NCBI GenBank assembly: GCA_012845835.1
Contig: JABAKD010000010.1
Span: forward strand, 12,558,473-12,622,472
Source of the DNA: Undaria pinnatifida
Taxonomy: Eukaryota; Sar; Phaeophyceae; Laminariales; Alariaceae
Direction: 5' to 3'
Length of the DNA stretch: 64,000 nucleotides
The notes below the pieces were generated by a model that was not told the origin of the DNA, did no database searches, and saw nothing but the letters and a program-made list of their open reading frames with translations. Numbering within the stretch: the stretch's first letter is position 1; the number at the start of each line of letters is the position of its first letter. The position numbers and the translations under genes are program-made. Shown one piece after another: positions 10,905-21,035 of this stretch.

Positions 10905-11665
10905 ATATGTATTTGAAGACACCACTCTGAAACAACACGATAACGAAGTCTGGAACATCACCCAAAACATACACGTATAGCAACAACCACGCGAACACAA
11001 AAGAATACGTGTTCAAAAACACCACTCTGAAACAACACGATAACGAAGCCTAGAACATCAACTAAAACATACACGTGTAGCAACATCCACGCGGACAAAA
11101 ATAATATGTATTTGAGAACACCATTCTAAAACAACACGATAACGAAGTCTAGAACATCACCCAAAACATACATGTATAGCAACAACCACGCGAACACAAA
11201 ATAATATGTGTTAGAAAACACCACTCTGAAACAACACGATAACGAAGCCTAGAACATCAACTAAAACATACACGTGTAGCAACATTCACGCGGACACAAA
11301 CAATATGTATTTGAGAACACCACCCTGAAACAACACGATAACGAAGTCGAGAACATCACCCAAAACATACACGTGTAGCAACAACCACGCGGACACAAAA
11401 TAATACGTGTTCAAAAATATAACTCTGAAACAACACGATAACGAAGCCTAGAACATCAACTAAAACATACACGTGTAGCAACATTCACGCGGACACAAAT
11501 AATAAGTATTTGAGAACACCATTCTGAAACAACACGATAACGAAGTCTAGAACATCACCCAAAACATACACGTGTAGCAACAACCACGCGGACACAAAAT
11601 ATTATGTATTCGAAAACACCACTCTGAAACAACACGTTCGCGAAGTCTAGAACATCAACCAAGAA
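10905..11665 (+). repeat. Satellite of ~100-bp units in a ~199-bp dimer
   Basis: Eight tandem units, each with AACAACACGATAACGAAG. The motif starts near 10,931, 11,031, 11,130, 11,230, 11,329, 11,429, 11,528 and 11,628. Units alternate between two subtypes (GTCTAGAACATCACCC versus GCCTAGAACATCAACT), giving a higher-order repeat of about 199 bp. No coding frame is maintained. Confidence 0.9.
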
Positions 11666-12175
11666 TGCCCATACACTAAAACCACATACACGTCTACATA
11701 CGAAACCCAGTCAAAAGATGGAACCCATGTACCCTGGATTCCAAATTGAGGCCCCTACGACTCAGAAACATCGATTAGTCTACATGTAGTCTTTACACAC
11801 AACTAAAATACGTCAAAACTGCTCGTTGCCAAATAACAGGTTCATCAAGAACGCAAGAACAAACAGAACAAGAGACGAGGTAATCGTAGCAGCGCCCATC
11901 ATTATAGCATTCGCCCACCACATCACCTCCTTTGTAATTGGTTTTGGGCATCAGCGAGCTGGGTCCAACGCATGCCCGTAGTGTCTTAGGTGGAGTGAGG
12001 AGCGGTAGTAAAATGAAGTGCGCTGCTCGATAACCTGTTCCTGACCATCGGTATACTGAACAATCTTCGGGCCGCGTCTCCTCTGTATCAGGTGTGTGAG
12101 GAATTTTATTAGTCGTTTGCAAGCAAGCGGTTGCGTTGACATATACTACCTGGCTTGATGTAAAGGAAAGGAACA
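11666..12175. other. No recognised feature
   Basis: AT-rich sequence between the satellite and the young gypsy element. Overlapping short frames on the minus strand show no domain. Confidence 0.4.
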
Positions 12176-12179
12176 CCAC
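12176..12179. other. Target-site duplication (left), copy B
   Basis: CCAC immediately before the 5' LTR, repeated as CCAC at 24,211-24,214 immediately after the 3' LTR. Four bases fits a gypsy integrase footprint (4-6 bp). Confidence 0.7.
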
Positions 12180-12260
12180 TGTTAAGATACGGCCTCGAAA
12201 GGCCTGTAGGTATCCGAATTTGAGATCATTTGGATGGGTTTCGTATGATGAGGTTGGCGG

Positions 12261-12268
12261 TTTATATT
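12261..12268 (+). promoter_or_regulatory. TATA-like box in the 5' LTR
   Basis: TTTATATT in the GC-richer LTR, about 20 bp before the hairpin and about 75 bp before AATAAA. The position suits the promoter of the genomic RNA. The same site lies in the 3' LTR (about 24,024-24,031). Inferred from position and motif only. Confidence 0.45.
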
Positions 12269-12285
12269 CGGGGAAGTTAGGAATT

Positions 12286-12311
12286 AGATCGGAGGCACGC
12301 GCCTCCGATCT
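12286..12311 (+). promoter_or_regulatory. Perfect 11-bp stem-loop inside the LTR
   Basis: AGATCGGAGGC and GCCTCCGATCT flank an ACGC loop. The stem is kept intact in the old LTR at 4,521-4,790 with a different loop (AAGT). That suggests it is selected as RNA or DNA structure. Confidence 0.7.
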
Positions 12312-12449
12312 CAGAAGCTATCCCGGGCTCTGGTGGAAACGAATAAAGCTACATCTCTACGAAGGAACGAAAGTGAGTACTCCGAGGACCTACCCAATTG
12401 GCAGACCTGCAGGGGGCACTCTGTGTCCCCCACCTATTAATTTAACAAG

Positions 12450-12466
12450 TGGCGTCGTCGGCAGGA
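12450..12466 (+). promoter_or_regulatory. Primer binding site (tRNA-Ser-like)
   Basis: TGGCGTCGTCGGCAGGA two bases after the LTR. The complement ends in CCA and looks like the T-stem/acceptor 3' end of a tRNA-Ser. The exact 17-base complement is present in this window at 36,013-36,029. Confidence 0.7.
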
Positions 12467-12473
12467 CGAATTC

Positions 12474-14118
12474 TTACACTGTGCTTCCACCCCTACACTA
12501 CACCTAGGGTAAATGCTGCCCGTTTTGGTGCGATGAGTGTCAGCGTGTTGGGCGATCTTACACTGTGCTTCCACCCCTACACTACACCTAGGGTAAATGC
12601 TGCCCGTTTTGGTGCGACGAGTGTCAGCGTGTTGGGCGATCTTTCACTGTGCTCCCCCCCTCCACTACACCTAGGGTAAATGCTGCCCGTTTCGGTGCGA
12701 TGAGTGTCAGCGTGTTGGGCGATCTTACACTGTGCTTCCACCCCTACACTACACCTAGGGTAAATGCTGCCCGTTTTGGTGCGATGAGGGTCAGCGTGTT
12801 GGGCGATCTTTCACTGTGTTCCCCCCCCTCCACTACACCTAGGGTAAATGCTGCCCGTTTTGGTGCGATGAGTGTCAGCGTGTTGGGCGATCTTACACTG
12901 TGCTTCCACCCCTACACTACACCTAGGGTAAATGCTGCCCGTTTTGGTGCGATGAGTGTCAGCGTGTTGGGCGATCTTACACTGTGCTTCCACCCCTACA
13001 CTACACCTAGGGTAAATGCTGCCCGTTTTGGTGCGATGAGTGTCAGCGTGTTGGGCGATCTTACACTGTGCTTCCACCCCTACACTACACCTAGGGTAAA
13101 TGCTGCCCGTTTTGGTGCGACGAGTGTCAGCGTGTTGGGCGATCTTTCACTGTGCTCCCCCCCCTACACTACACCTAGGGTAAATGCTGCCCGTTTCGGT
13201 GCGATGAGTGTCAGCGTGTTGGGCGATCTTACACTGTGCTTCCACCCCTACACTACACCTAGGGTAAATGCTGCCCGTTTTAGTGCGATGAGTGTCAGCG
13301 TGTTGGGCGATCTTACACTGTGCTTCCACCCCTACACTACACCTAGGGTAAATGCTGCCCGTTTTGGTGCGAGGAGTGTCAGCGTGTTGGGCGATCTTTC
13401 ACTGTGCTCCCCCCCCTACACTACACCTAGGGTAAATGCTGCCCGTTTCGGTGCGATGAGTGTCAGCGTGTTGGGCGATCTTTCACTGTGTTCCCCCCCT
13501 ACACTACACCTAGGGTAAATGCTGCCCGTTTTGGTGCGATGAGTGTCAGCGTGTTGGGCGATCTTACACTGTGCTTCCACCCCTACACTACACCTAGGGT
13601 AAATGCTGCCCGTTTTGGTGCGATGAGTGTCAGCGTGTTGGGCGATCTTACACTGTGCTTCCACCCCTACACTACACCTAGGGTAAATGCTGCCCGTTTT
13701 GGTGCGATGAGTGTCAGCGTGTTGGGCGATCTTACACTGTGCTCCCCCCCCTACACTACACCTAGGGTAAATGCTGCCCGTTTTGGTGCGATGAGTGTCA
13801 GCGTGTTGGGCGATCTTTCACTGTGCTTCCACCCCTACTCTACACCTAGGGTAAATGCTGCCTGTTTTGGTGCGACGAGTGTCAGCGTGTTGGGTGACCT
13901 TTCACTGTGCTCCCCTCCTACACTACACCTAGGGTAAATGCTGCCCGTTTCGGTGCGATGAGTGTCAGCGTGTTGGGCGATCTTACACTGTGCTTCCCCC
14001 CCTACACTACACCTAGGGTAAATGCTGCCTGTTTTGGTGCGATGAGCGTCGGCGTGTTGGGCGAACCCTTTTTATGATAACCCCTACACTACACCTAGGG
14101 TAAATGCTGCCCGTTTTG
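12474..14118 (+). repeat. 84-bp minisatellite in the leader, about 20 copies
   Basis: Units start with a CACCTAGGGTAAATGC anchor at 12,501, 12,585, 12,668, 12,752 and so on to about 14,092. The period is 84 bp (28 codons). Most copies differ by a few substitutions, mainly CTTCCACCCC versus CTCCCCCCCC. Since 84 is a multiple of three, the frame stays open on both strands for long stretches, including a 289-residue frame at 12,649-13,518. There is no start context or domain. I read it as a leader satellite, not a gene. Degenerate relatives continue to about 14,300. Confidence 0.95.
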
Positions 14119-14577
14119 GTCCGATGAGCGTGGGCGTTTTGGGCGACGCTCTCCTGTGCTACCTCCCCCAGCCTAGGTCGAATGATGCCTGTTTAAGTGC
14201 GATGGCTGCAGACGTACCTTTACTGTGTTGCACCCCCTGCACTGCGGTTGGGGTCAGTGCTGCCCAGTTTTGGCTCCTTGTGCTGCGGTTCGTGCGGGCG
14301 TTACCCATATACCCTACGGTCAGACTGGGCGCTGCTCTTATGTTGCGGTTGTGATGATTGGTACCTTGTTACTGCTGTACTCCTCTTATACGGCTAGTTG
14401 ACGTGGCTGCTACCATCACTGAGGCTGGATGGAGTCAAGGCCCATATTGTTGCTGTTTGCTGAAACACAGATATACCGCTACTTGGAGCAGGAACACCAC
14501 AACAATTTATCTGTCTCCATAGCTTCTTCACGCGTCGTTCCTATCCCCCCCCCCCCCCTTCACTGCACCTAGGCACC

Positions 14578-16480
14578 ATGTCCACCAGTGACGATGGGGG
14601 CTACTCGGGGCTGGCTGAGGTCTTCCACGCACCCCAACCTGGATGCCCACGAGACAGGGAGAGCTCGCTCGAGATGCCGCGACTCGAGACGGGGGGAACC
14701 ATCGGTGGCGGGTTCCGGTGACGAGACAGAAGACGGAGCACCATACCTCCACCCGTTCCCACCAACCAAGCGGGTCGATTCGCTGGTTCGCGCTGAGAAG
14801 GAGACGGACCAACCCCCACCGGACTCGGGGGCGTCTCGACGCCAGCTCTCGCCAGCCCCGGGGGAGCGCTACCAGCTGCCCCCCCCCCGCGCTCGACAGG
14901 GCACCACCGCCGCCACCTGGGCTCTCCGCGCTCGACAGAGCGCCACCCCCAGAGCTCCCGGGACCGGGGCACCCATGCCGCCCCCTTGGTCTTGGCATAC
15001 GCGGCGGCGCGGGCCCAGCGGGCGCTCGACGACGTCAACCAGACGATAGCACGCCGACGTCGGTTTGACGAAGATATCGAACAGGCGAAGACCGCTGCGC
15101 GGGAGTCGTCCCTGGTTGCGAAGAGGGCGCAACAAGCCCTCGCTCAATCAGTTGCGTCGTCTGTGGCGGGAGCTAACGCGGCCCTCTTGCCTTCGTCGCG
15201 CCCGCAGGGTGTCGCATCCCAGCGACCACGACCCGGGAACGACGCCTTCTTCAAGGGCATCGTTGCGTGCATGGCGTCTGCACCGCGGGTAGTCTTCTCC
15301 TCAGCGTTGGCGACCCGCGGTGGTGGAAACGGCCTGCGCCCTCCTCCCGTCAGAGAGGCCGGCGTCGCGGCAAGCGGACGTCCTCAATGGAAGCGGCCTG
15401 GGCTCGCGTGGATTGTACGCCCTATGCTAGACAGACGAGAGCCGCCCCGACCCTTGCCCTCGTCAAGGCCCTGCTGATAGCCCACGACGAGGACCCCGAC
15501 CCTGTCTTTTGGCCGGACCCCGGAGAAAGAGTTGGCAGAACGAAACCGGGGAAAATGTCGCGACAGTCGCGACCGCGGGGACCGCAACCGTGGGGGTGGC
15601 AGCAAAAATGGTGGGGGTGGCGACCACCACCGCCGCCGCGGGGGTGACAGCGCATCGGGTGCTGGTGTGCCTGAGGGCGCCGCCGAGGGGGCAATTTCGG
15701 TCCAACAACCGGGGCAGTTGGCCGCAGCTCTGGCAGAGGAATGGCGCGAGAGGGCGTTCAGCGTGGGACAGCTCGTCAACCTCCTCCCGCTCGTCTTGGT
15801 CCTCGAGCACGGACCACACCGAGGTGGTCGTGGTAGCAGGCAAAAAGTGCAAAAACCATGGCAGGAGGAGCATCTGGGCCTGAGGCTTTCACCCTCCTGT
15901 TGCGTCTGCTGATCACGCACTTCGACGGGGTTGATACGGAGGAGGGCTACACTACGTTGCATACTTTTGGAATGTGTAACGGCATGCCTTTTTCTGATTT
16001 CAGTTGGGAGTTTCGCGTACTCATGCCGACCGCTACGGGAAGTGAGCGTGTTTTGTCTCCGGGGACGGATGTGGTGTTGGAGGTGGTTCGGGTGGCGGCG
16101 AATGAGCAATTTCCGGCTCTCCTGCCTGCGTTGTACCCTGGTTCGAAGGCAACGAACCCGCGGCCGTACATCTCGTTGGATGCTATGTGGCGGTCTTTTA
16201 GTGACTAAGAAGACACCTGCCGTCAACGGCGAAACATTTTTTCTCTCCCTGTTTCTTCGACGGGAGCGCGGTCATGCGCCCTGTCGGGGCCCCGGCCCGC
16301 CGATCATGGGCGCGGCCAGGGCCGAGTGCCGTCCCAGTCGCTTTCGTGGCAGACGGGATCGAGCCATCATTCAACTGTCATGCCCATCGATGATTCATCT
16401 GACCCTTGGCTTGACCACACATCGAACTGCTGGCCACTAGAAGAGCATCATTATGCAGAAGGTTTCGCCGTTAAGGCCTC
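14578..16480 (+). pseudogene. gag-like region, frame-broken
   Basis: In the position expected for gag, the region splits into several overlapping frames. The clearest are 14,986-15,477, with an Ala/Arg/Gln-rich helix likely to form a coiled coil (residues about 10-70), and 15,858-16,208, a 116-residue compact frame (TLLLRLLITHFDG..WRSFSD) that could be a capsid fragment. A 12-C run at 14,549-14,560 and G/C-rich repeats make frame errors likely. The assignment rests mainly on position ahead of the zinc knuckle, since I recognise no capsid family motif. Confidence 0.5.
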
Positions 16481-16486
16481 GTTTAA

Positions 16487-16678
16487 GACAGTCGACCCCT
16501 TTGGAGCGGCCTCCTTTCACCTCGCGCTGATGCCCTCCGAGAAAACCGGGGGCTTTGCCTCAACTGCCACGAAGACAACCATTCCTTCAAGCATTGTAGG
16601 CATCCTTATTTTACTGCGAGTGGCTGCTTGAACCCTGAACTAGGCCAACTTGGCGACGATGACGCACACCGACGTTGA
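16487..16678 (+). CDS. Gag nucleocapsid fragment with CCHC zinc knuckle
   Basis: Open frame from just after a TAA at 16,484-16,486 to a TGA at 16,676-16,678. Codons 16,556-16,597 encode CLNCHEDNHSFKHC, a perfect C-x2-C-x4-H-x4-C retroviral-type zinc knuckle. In Gag proteins this module binds genomic RNA for packaging. The frame has no start codon of its own and is probably the C-terminal part of a longer Gag whose upstream frame is broken or shifted. Confidence 0.75.
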   Translation, partial: DSRPLWSGLLSPRADALRENRGLCLNCHEDNHSFKHCRHPYFTASGCLNPELGQLGDDDAHRR

Positions 16679-17960
16679 CAAACACGCATGGTCTGCTACC
16701 GCCGAGACGACAAATCCTCTCGCCCAAACAACCACAAGAAAAATCGTCGCCATCTTTCAGGATCAGGGCCAGGTAAACTGTTACGACGATACCACATACA
16801 CGTCGGATCACCATGGTATCCTGCGCTCGCCCGCCTCTTCTGCCCCCGCTCCCGCTTCTCGAATGCGCTTTGGAGCAGCCCACAACCCGGGCGAAAATAA
16901 ATGTGCGCGCCAACCTGGCACATTCCGTAACGGCAATTGACAGCTCGACGGCGGTACGGCACCGTCGACAACACTGTCGGGGGGTACCTATTTTGGTTTC
17001 AGGAAATGCTCGTGTTCTGTTCTAGCCTGTCCAGAAACGCAGCACAGATTGCCTCTGTCAAGAGCCTACGGGCTCCTACGCCGTCTGCGGACGATTCTCA
17101 CGGCGTAGTACCGGCGGCGGAAACTAGCGCTTCAAGCGTGGTTTCCTCCAGCCAGGTAATTTTTTTTCTTTTCTTTCTTTTTCGACGGCGAGAACGCGCG
17201 CTTTCAGCGACGTTCCCCTCGGTCATGGTCTGAGTTCGGCAACGGGAACCGCGCTTCCAGCGCCGTTTCCCTCAGCCGCGGCATAAACTCAGCAATGGGG
17301 GTACGCGCTCCAAACGCCGCCCCCATCAACCATGGCACGGGAGCCTGCGCTTTGCGCGCTCCCCCTCTAGGTACGCGCCGCGCAACAATATAGCTGCAGC
17401 GACGGCGCGTCGCCTTTTTTACGCGTATGTGTGCATCCCCCCCTCTCCCTGACCAGGCGGTGGCGGTCGGTTTGAGGTGTGGGACGGTCGACCCTCGAAA
17501 CACTTTTTCTGACCACGAGGTGGCGGTCGGTTTGAGGTGTGGGAAGGCCAACACTAAAACACCGAGATCTTTTGCGAGGCTCGATCCGGTGTTTGCTCGC
17601 GATAAGAGCGGGCGCTCTGTCCTTTTTTCCGTCAAGGAGGAGTCGACAAGATTAGCTACCTCGTCTCCCTTCTCCAAGAGACATAACGGAAGAGAGCCTC
17701 CTCGGGTAAAAATATTATTGCCTTGCCCGAGCCCCGCTCCAGAAGACGCCCACAGGGTTTACGGACCCTGCTTCGTCTTTTAACACGCTAACCCACGTGT
17801 TTCAGGCTACGTCTGCCCCAGTGGCACAGGAAGAAGATCCGACACTGCGCGACGGGCCAGTGGTGACTCCACGGCCTCCAGCCTGATCAGCTGGACGCTA
17901 TTCCCGTAAATTTACGGAAGAATCGCGCCTCTCGTCAAGCAGAAACAGCTCAGAGCCCCT
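16679..17960 (+). other. Copy B interior without recognised domain
   Basis: Where protease and reverse transcriptase would be expected, I find neither a D-T/S-G protease motif nor a YxDD-type RT motif in any frame. A 60-bp tandem duplication (TGGCGGTCGGTTTGAGGTGT at 17,461 and 17,521) occurs here. The second copy is the breakpoint used in the rearranged copy A. Confidence 0.55.
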
Positions 17961-17999
17961 GCCCCTTTGGGCGCAGTTAGAGCAGTTTTCTTGCGATTA

Positions 18000-18800
18000 T
18001 ACGCCAAAAAGCGAAGAGGCCACGAAGCGAGAAACCGTGGGTTCGGACTCGCGTCGTGCTCCCGAGGCCTGGTGTTCCTGAGAGGGACACTACAGGCCCA
18101 AAGAGCCGAGGACTGGTGTTCCCAGACGGGGACATTGCAGACCCAAATGCCCAAAGAGGCTACCGACGGGTTGGCACCGTCGGTGTTGGACTCTTTTTCG
18201 GGTGTAATGAGGGCGGCTTCTTACGAGTTTCCGCCAGCGAGTGAGGAGGACCCGAGGCGAGAAACCCCAGGTTCGGACTCGCATGTTGCTCCCGAGGCCT
18301 AGTGCCCCCGCAAGGGGACATTACAGACCAAAGAGCCGAGGACTGGTGTTCCCAGACGGGGACATTGCAGACCCAAATGCCGAACGAGGCTACCGACGGG
18401 TTGGCACCGTCGGTGTTGGACTCGTTTTCGGGTGCAATGAGGGCGGCTTCTTACGAGTTTCCGCCAGCGAGTGAGGAGGACCCGAGGCGAGAAACCCCAG
18501 GTTCGGACTCGCATGTTGCTCCTGAGGCCTGGTGCTCCCGCAAGGGGACATTACACGCCCAAGTAGCCGAGGACTGGTGTTCCCAAAAGGGGACATTGCA
18601 GACCCACAAATGCCGAACGAGGCTACCGACGGGTTGGCACCGTCGGTTTTTGCCATTTTTCGGGCGCAGTTAGAGCGGATTCTCGCGCTTTTCCGCCAAC
18701 GAGCGAAGAAAGACCCGAGGCGAGATACCACGGGTTCGGATTCGCGTCGTGCTCCCGAGGCCTGGTGTTCCTGGAGGGGGACATTGCAGGCCCAAATTTC
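18000..18800 (+). repeat. Four ~230-bp tandem repeats
   Basis: Blocks beginning near 18,021, 18,251, 18,481 and 18,714 share a GCGAGAAACC..GTTCGGACTCGC opening, a GAGGCCTGGTG core, repeated GGGGACATT(G/A)CAGACC and a CCGACGGGTTGGCACCGTCGG palindromic segment. They lie directly upstream of the NADAR frame and are absent from copy A because of its deletion. Confidence 0.85.
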
Positions 18801-18842
18801 AACACGGATTTTGACCCTTCTCTCGAATACTCCACAGCCAAA

Positions 18843-19305
18843 GTGGTGTTATTCTGGCAGCCCCCATCCTATTTTCCACCGTGGTCCCCTTCGTCGTTTG
18901 CCGTGGACGAGGTACCATATTCTTGCGCGGAGCAGTACATGATGGCCGAAAAGACGAAGTTTTTGCAAGACCATCGAGCAGTGGGGCTCATTATGTCGTC
19001 GCCTCGTCCAAGCATACGCAAACGCATCGGTCGAGGCGTGCGCAACTTTGACTCCGCTGTTGGGGACAGGGAGAAGCAAAACGCCGTGTCGCCTGGCACC
19101 TACGCCAAATTCACGCAGAATCCAGCCATAAAAAAATCACCTCTTGAGCTCTGACAACAAGCTTCTGGCTGAATCCAGCCCTCTGAACCCAGTGTGGGGC
19201 ATTGGCCTCCGGGAGGATGGTCCCAGGGCCAACAACCCATGCCAGGGGAGAGGAAAAACTTGCTCGGTGAGGCACTTTCTGCCGTTCGCGCAGCTATTTG
19301 CGACA
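18843..19305 (+). pseudogene. NADAR (YbiA-like, DUF1768) domain carried by the retrotransposon
   Basis: The first frame (18,765-19,154, 129 residues) gives VVLFW, then a segment aligning with the family's SNF..P-F-V-D-G region. Next come CAEQYMMAEK (family E-x-Y-x-x-x-x-K), a D-H..SSP..RKRIGR segment and KFTQNP. Two further blocks follow in shifted frames: LLAESSPL..VWGIG, then KNLLGEALSAVR. Order and spacing match the whole NADAR domain of about 150 residues, as in E. coli YbiA. Known family members hydrolyse N-glycosidic bonds in riboflavin-pathway intermediates or act on ADP-ribose-type ligands. The breaks fall in A-runs (about 19,131 and 19,249). This may be decay, sequencing error or ribosomal slippage. 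Copy A shows both frame changes, with a different first A-run length. Confidence 0.75.
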
Positions 19306-19474
19306 ATGAGACCGGGTCGGCGCACCCGGCCTCCCCTAGTCGGTTCCGCACCTGCACTGCGAGTGCAAGAACCAAGAAATCTCGTCCGCGCCGCAACCGG
19401 ACCGTTCACAGCGGCCAGCGCTCGCAAAGCTTCCCCTTCGGCGTTTCCGACCTATTTCTCGGGCGCGTTGGCCA

Positions 19475-19705
19475 ATGAAAAGCCGTGAAGTTGTGGAGAT
19501 AGCTTCTAGCGTCGGCCCTGACCTTGCGATGTCAGAACACTGCCCCTGTTTCGTCGAGGGTACTGTGACGCTGGACGACGTTTTGTTCACTATGAAAATC
19601 GCGTTTATCAGTCGAGCAACGCTCGACTCGGAGAGGCACTGGACTCCTATAGATTTGGGGACCGGCAGCATTGCTTGGGTTCCCAAACACCTCCGAGGAT
19701 ACTGA
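19475..19705 (+). CDS. Unrecognised 76-residue frame between NADAR and RNase H tail
   Basis: Also present in copy A (in part of 7,223-7,810) with substitutions that mostly keep hydrophobic positions, such as PCFVEGTV..DDV. The position would suit a protease, but I see no D-T/S-G catalytic motif, so no function is assigned. Confidence 0.3.
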   Translation: MKSREVVEIASSVGPDLAMSEHCPCFVEGTVTLDDVLFTMKIAFISRATLDSERHWTPIDLGTGSIAWVPKHLRGY

Positions 19706-19753
19706 GGGGAACAAAGTTCCGCATATCCTCCGGCCACAATACATAGGAGAGCA

Positions 19754-20593
19754 TTGGCAAAGTGGGGACCCTCAATGCACGAGTCCAGCGGTAGCTTGAA
19801 TTCGTCACCGCGTTCGATTGCAAACTCGAGTACCGCAAAGGCAGCGCCAACGGCATCGCCGATTTTTCTGGCCCGTTTTCCAGAGCCTGCTACGGAGTAC
19901 GACCGCAGTGGCTTGACAAACTTTAAGCCCGTAGGATTGACAAGCCCCAACCCCGTTGGAGATAGCGGTATCTACCTCCTACGGACCCGCGGGCTGCGCG
20001 CTCCCCCCTCGCCGATCCCAGGAGTCGGTTCGGGTGGACTCGCGCCCCTCGCCAAAAGCACTGTCTTGGGTGGGCTCGTGCCCCACACCGAAAGCACTGC
20101 TTTGGGTGGACTCGAACCCCTCGCCGAAAGCACTGTCTTGGGTGGGCTCGTGCCCCGCACTGAACATGCTGCCTTGGGTGGGCTCCCTCTCACCTCTACC
20201 GCGTTTCACGATTTTCGCACACACGAGCCACGTATAAGGATTGACGGCCTTTCTGTTTCCCCGGGGAGATTCGTCGCTCGTGTTTCTGCCTCCGTCGCCA
20301 CTACCGAAGGCTGTACCGGCCGCGGGTCGATTTCACCTGCCGCCGACACTGTTTTCGCTTCGGTCTTTGCCATACCCATCGAGGGCGGCACGGGCTCCGC
20401 AGAAGCCCTGGCTGAAGCGACGCCCATCGCACAGCCGACTTATCTATCCCGGAGTTCTTTACAGGAGACGGCCCCCGCCGCGAGCACCGGTTCGACTGTG
20501 TCCGTCTCCGCCATGCTTGGCACTCCAGCCCCTCCGTCGTCGACAACGCGCCGACGAACAGCGATAACAACGGGTAATGCACCCCCGCTGTAG
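19754..20593 (+). CDS. Ser/Thr/Pro-rich linker frame with 36-bp repeats, overlapping an RNase H tail
   Basis: A 279-residue open frame, rich in Ala, Ser, Thr and Pro. At 20,030-20,190 it has four 12-residue units of the type GGLVP-TESTAL. In the +1 frame, about 19,790-19,880 encodes FDCKLEYRKGSANGIADF, the recognisable end of a gypsy RNase H domain (normally ..YRpGk.N..AD.LSR). The true polyprotein therefore switches frame here, or the long frame is fortuitous. No RNase H catalytic core or RT is seen upstream. Confidence 0.45.
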   Translation: MAKWGPSMHESSGSLNSSPRSIANSSTAKAAPTASPIFLARFPEPATEYDRSGLTNFKPVGLTSPNPVGDSGIYLLRTRGLRAPPSPIPGVGSGGLAPLAKSTVLGGLVPHTESTALGGLEPLAESTVLGGLVPRTEHAALGGLPLTSTAFHDFRTHEPRIRIDGLSVSPGRFVARVSASVATTEGCTGRGSISPAADTVFASVFAIPIEGGTGSAEALAEATPIAQPTYLSRSSLQETAPAASTGSTVSVSAMLGTPAPPSSTTRRRTAITTGNAPPL

Positions 20594-21035
20594 ATTATGG
20601 ATTCGGGCCTGGCGGGGCCCCTCGGCCATCTTCCAGACGAGGTACAACCCCGCCGCGAGTCCCACGGCCGCGGCCGACCCCGTCGACCGCCGCGACCCCT
20701 GCTCTTGCCGACTCGCCGGTCCGCACGGTGCCACTACCGTCCGACCGCGACCATGCAGAGCCTATATGAGAACTCCTCTCTTACGGCTCACGCCTTCTCC
20801 TGGTGGCACGCCGACCCCATATACAAGGTCGGACGCCCTTGGCAACGCTGCTGAATTGCGTTTCGCTGATCCGTCGCGCGTTATTCACATGACGATTGGA
20901 AGCGAGAGCAGCACACTGAGCCGACGTGCCACGCCATGATGCGTTACGTTTCTATCGGCCGGCCATCGGTCCTGCCGCCCGACTTTTTGGCGTGCTACCT
21001 CTCGCACAAGCGTCCCTCCCTCTCAGACCGAGGAG

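Larger units (their letters stand above)
12180..12447 (+). repeat. 5' LTR, copy B
   Basis: 268 bp, TGTTAAGA..TTTAACA. It contains a TATA-like TTTATATT (12,261-12,268), a perfect hairpin (12,286-12,311) and AATAAA (12,342-12,347). This order fits U3 promoter, transcribed R and polyadenylation signal. Confidence 0.95.

Noticed and set aside
10905-11665. CRISPR-like periodic array
   Set aside because: The unit is ~100 bp with conserved sequence throughout and no unique spacers; the genome is eukaryotic. It is a satellite.
12649-13937. 289- and 149-residue frames with 28-residue repeats in copy B
   Set aside because: The 84-bp satellite is a multiple of three, so frames stay open on both strands. 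It lies in the retroelement leader before gag and has no domain.
16679-19750. Reverse transcriptase in copy B
   Set aside because: I looked for YxDD-type and flanking RT motifs in all frames and found none; only the very end of RNase H is recognisable.
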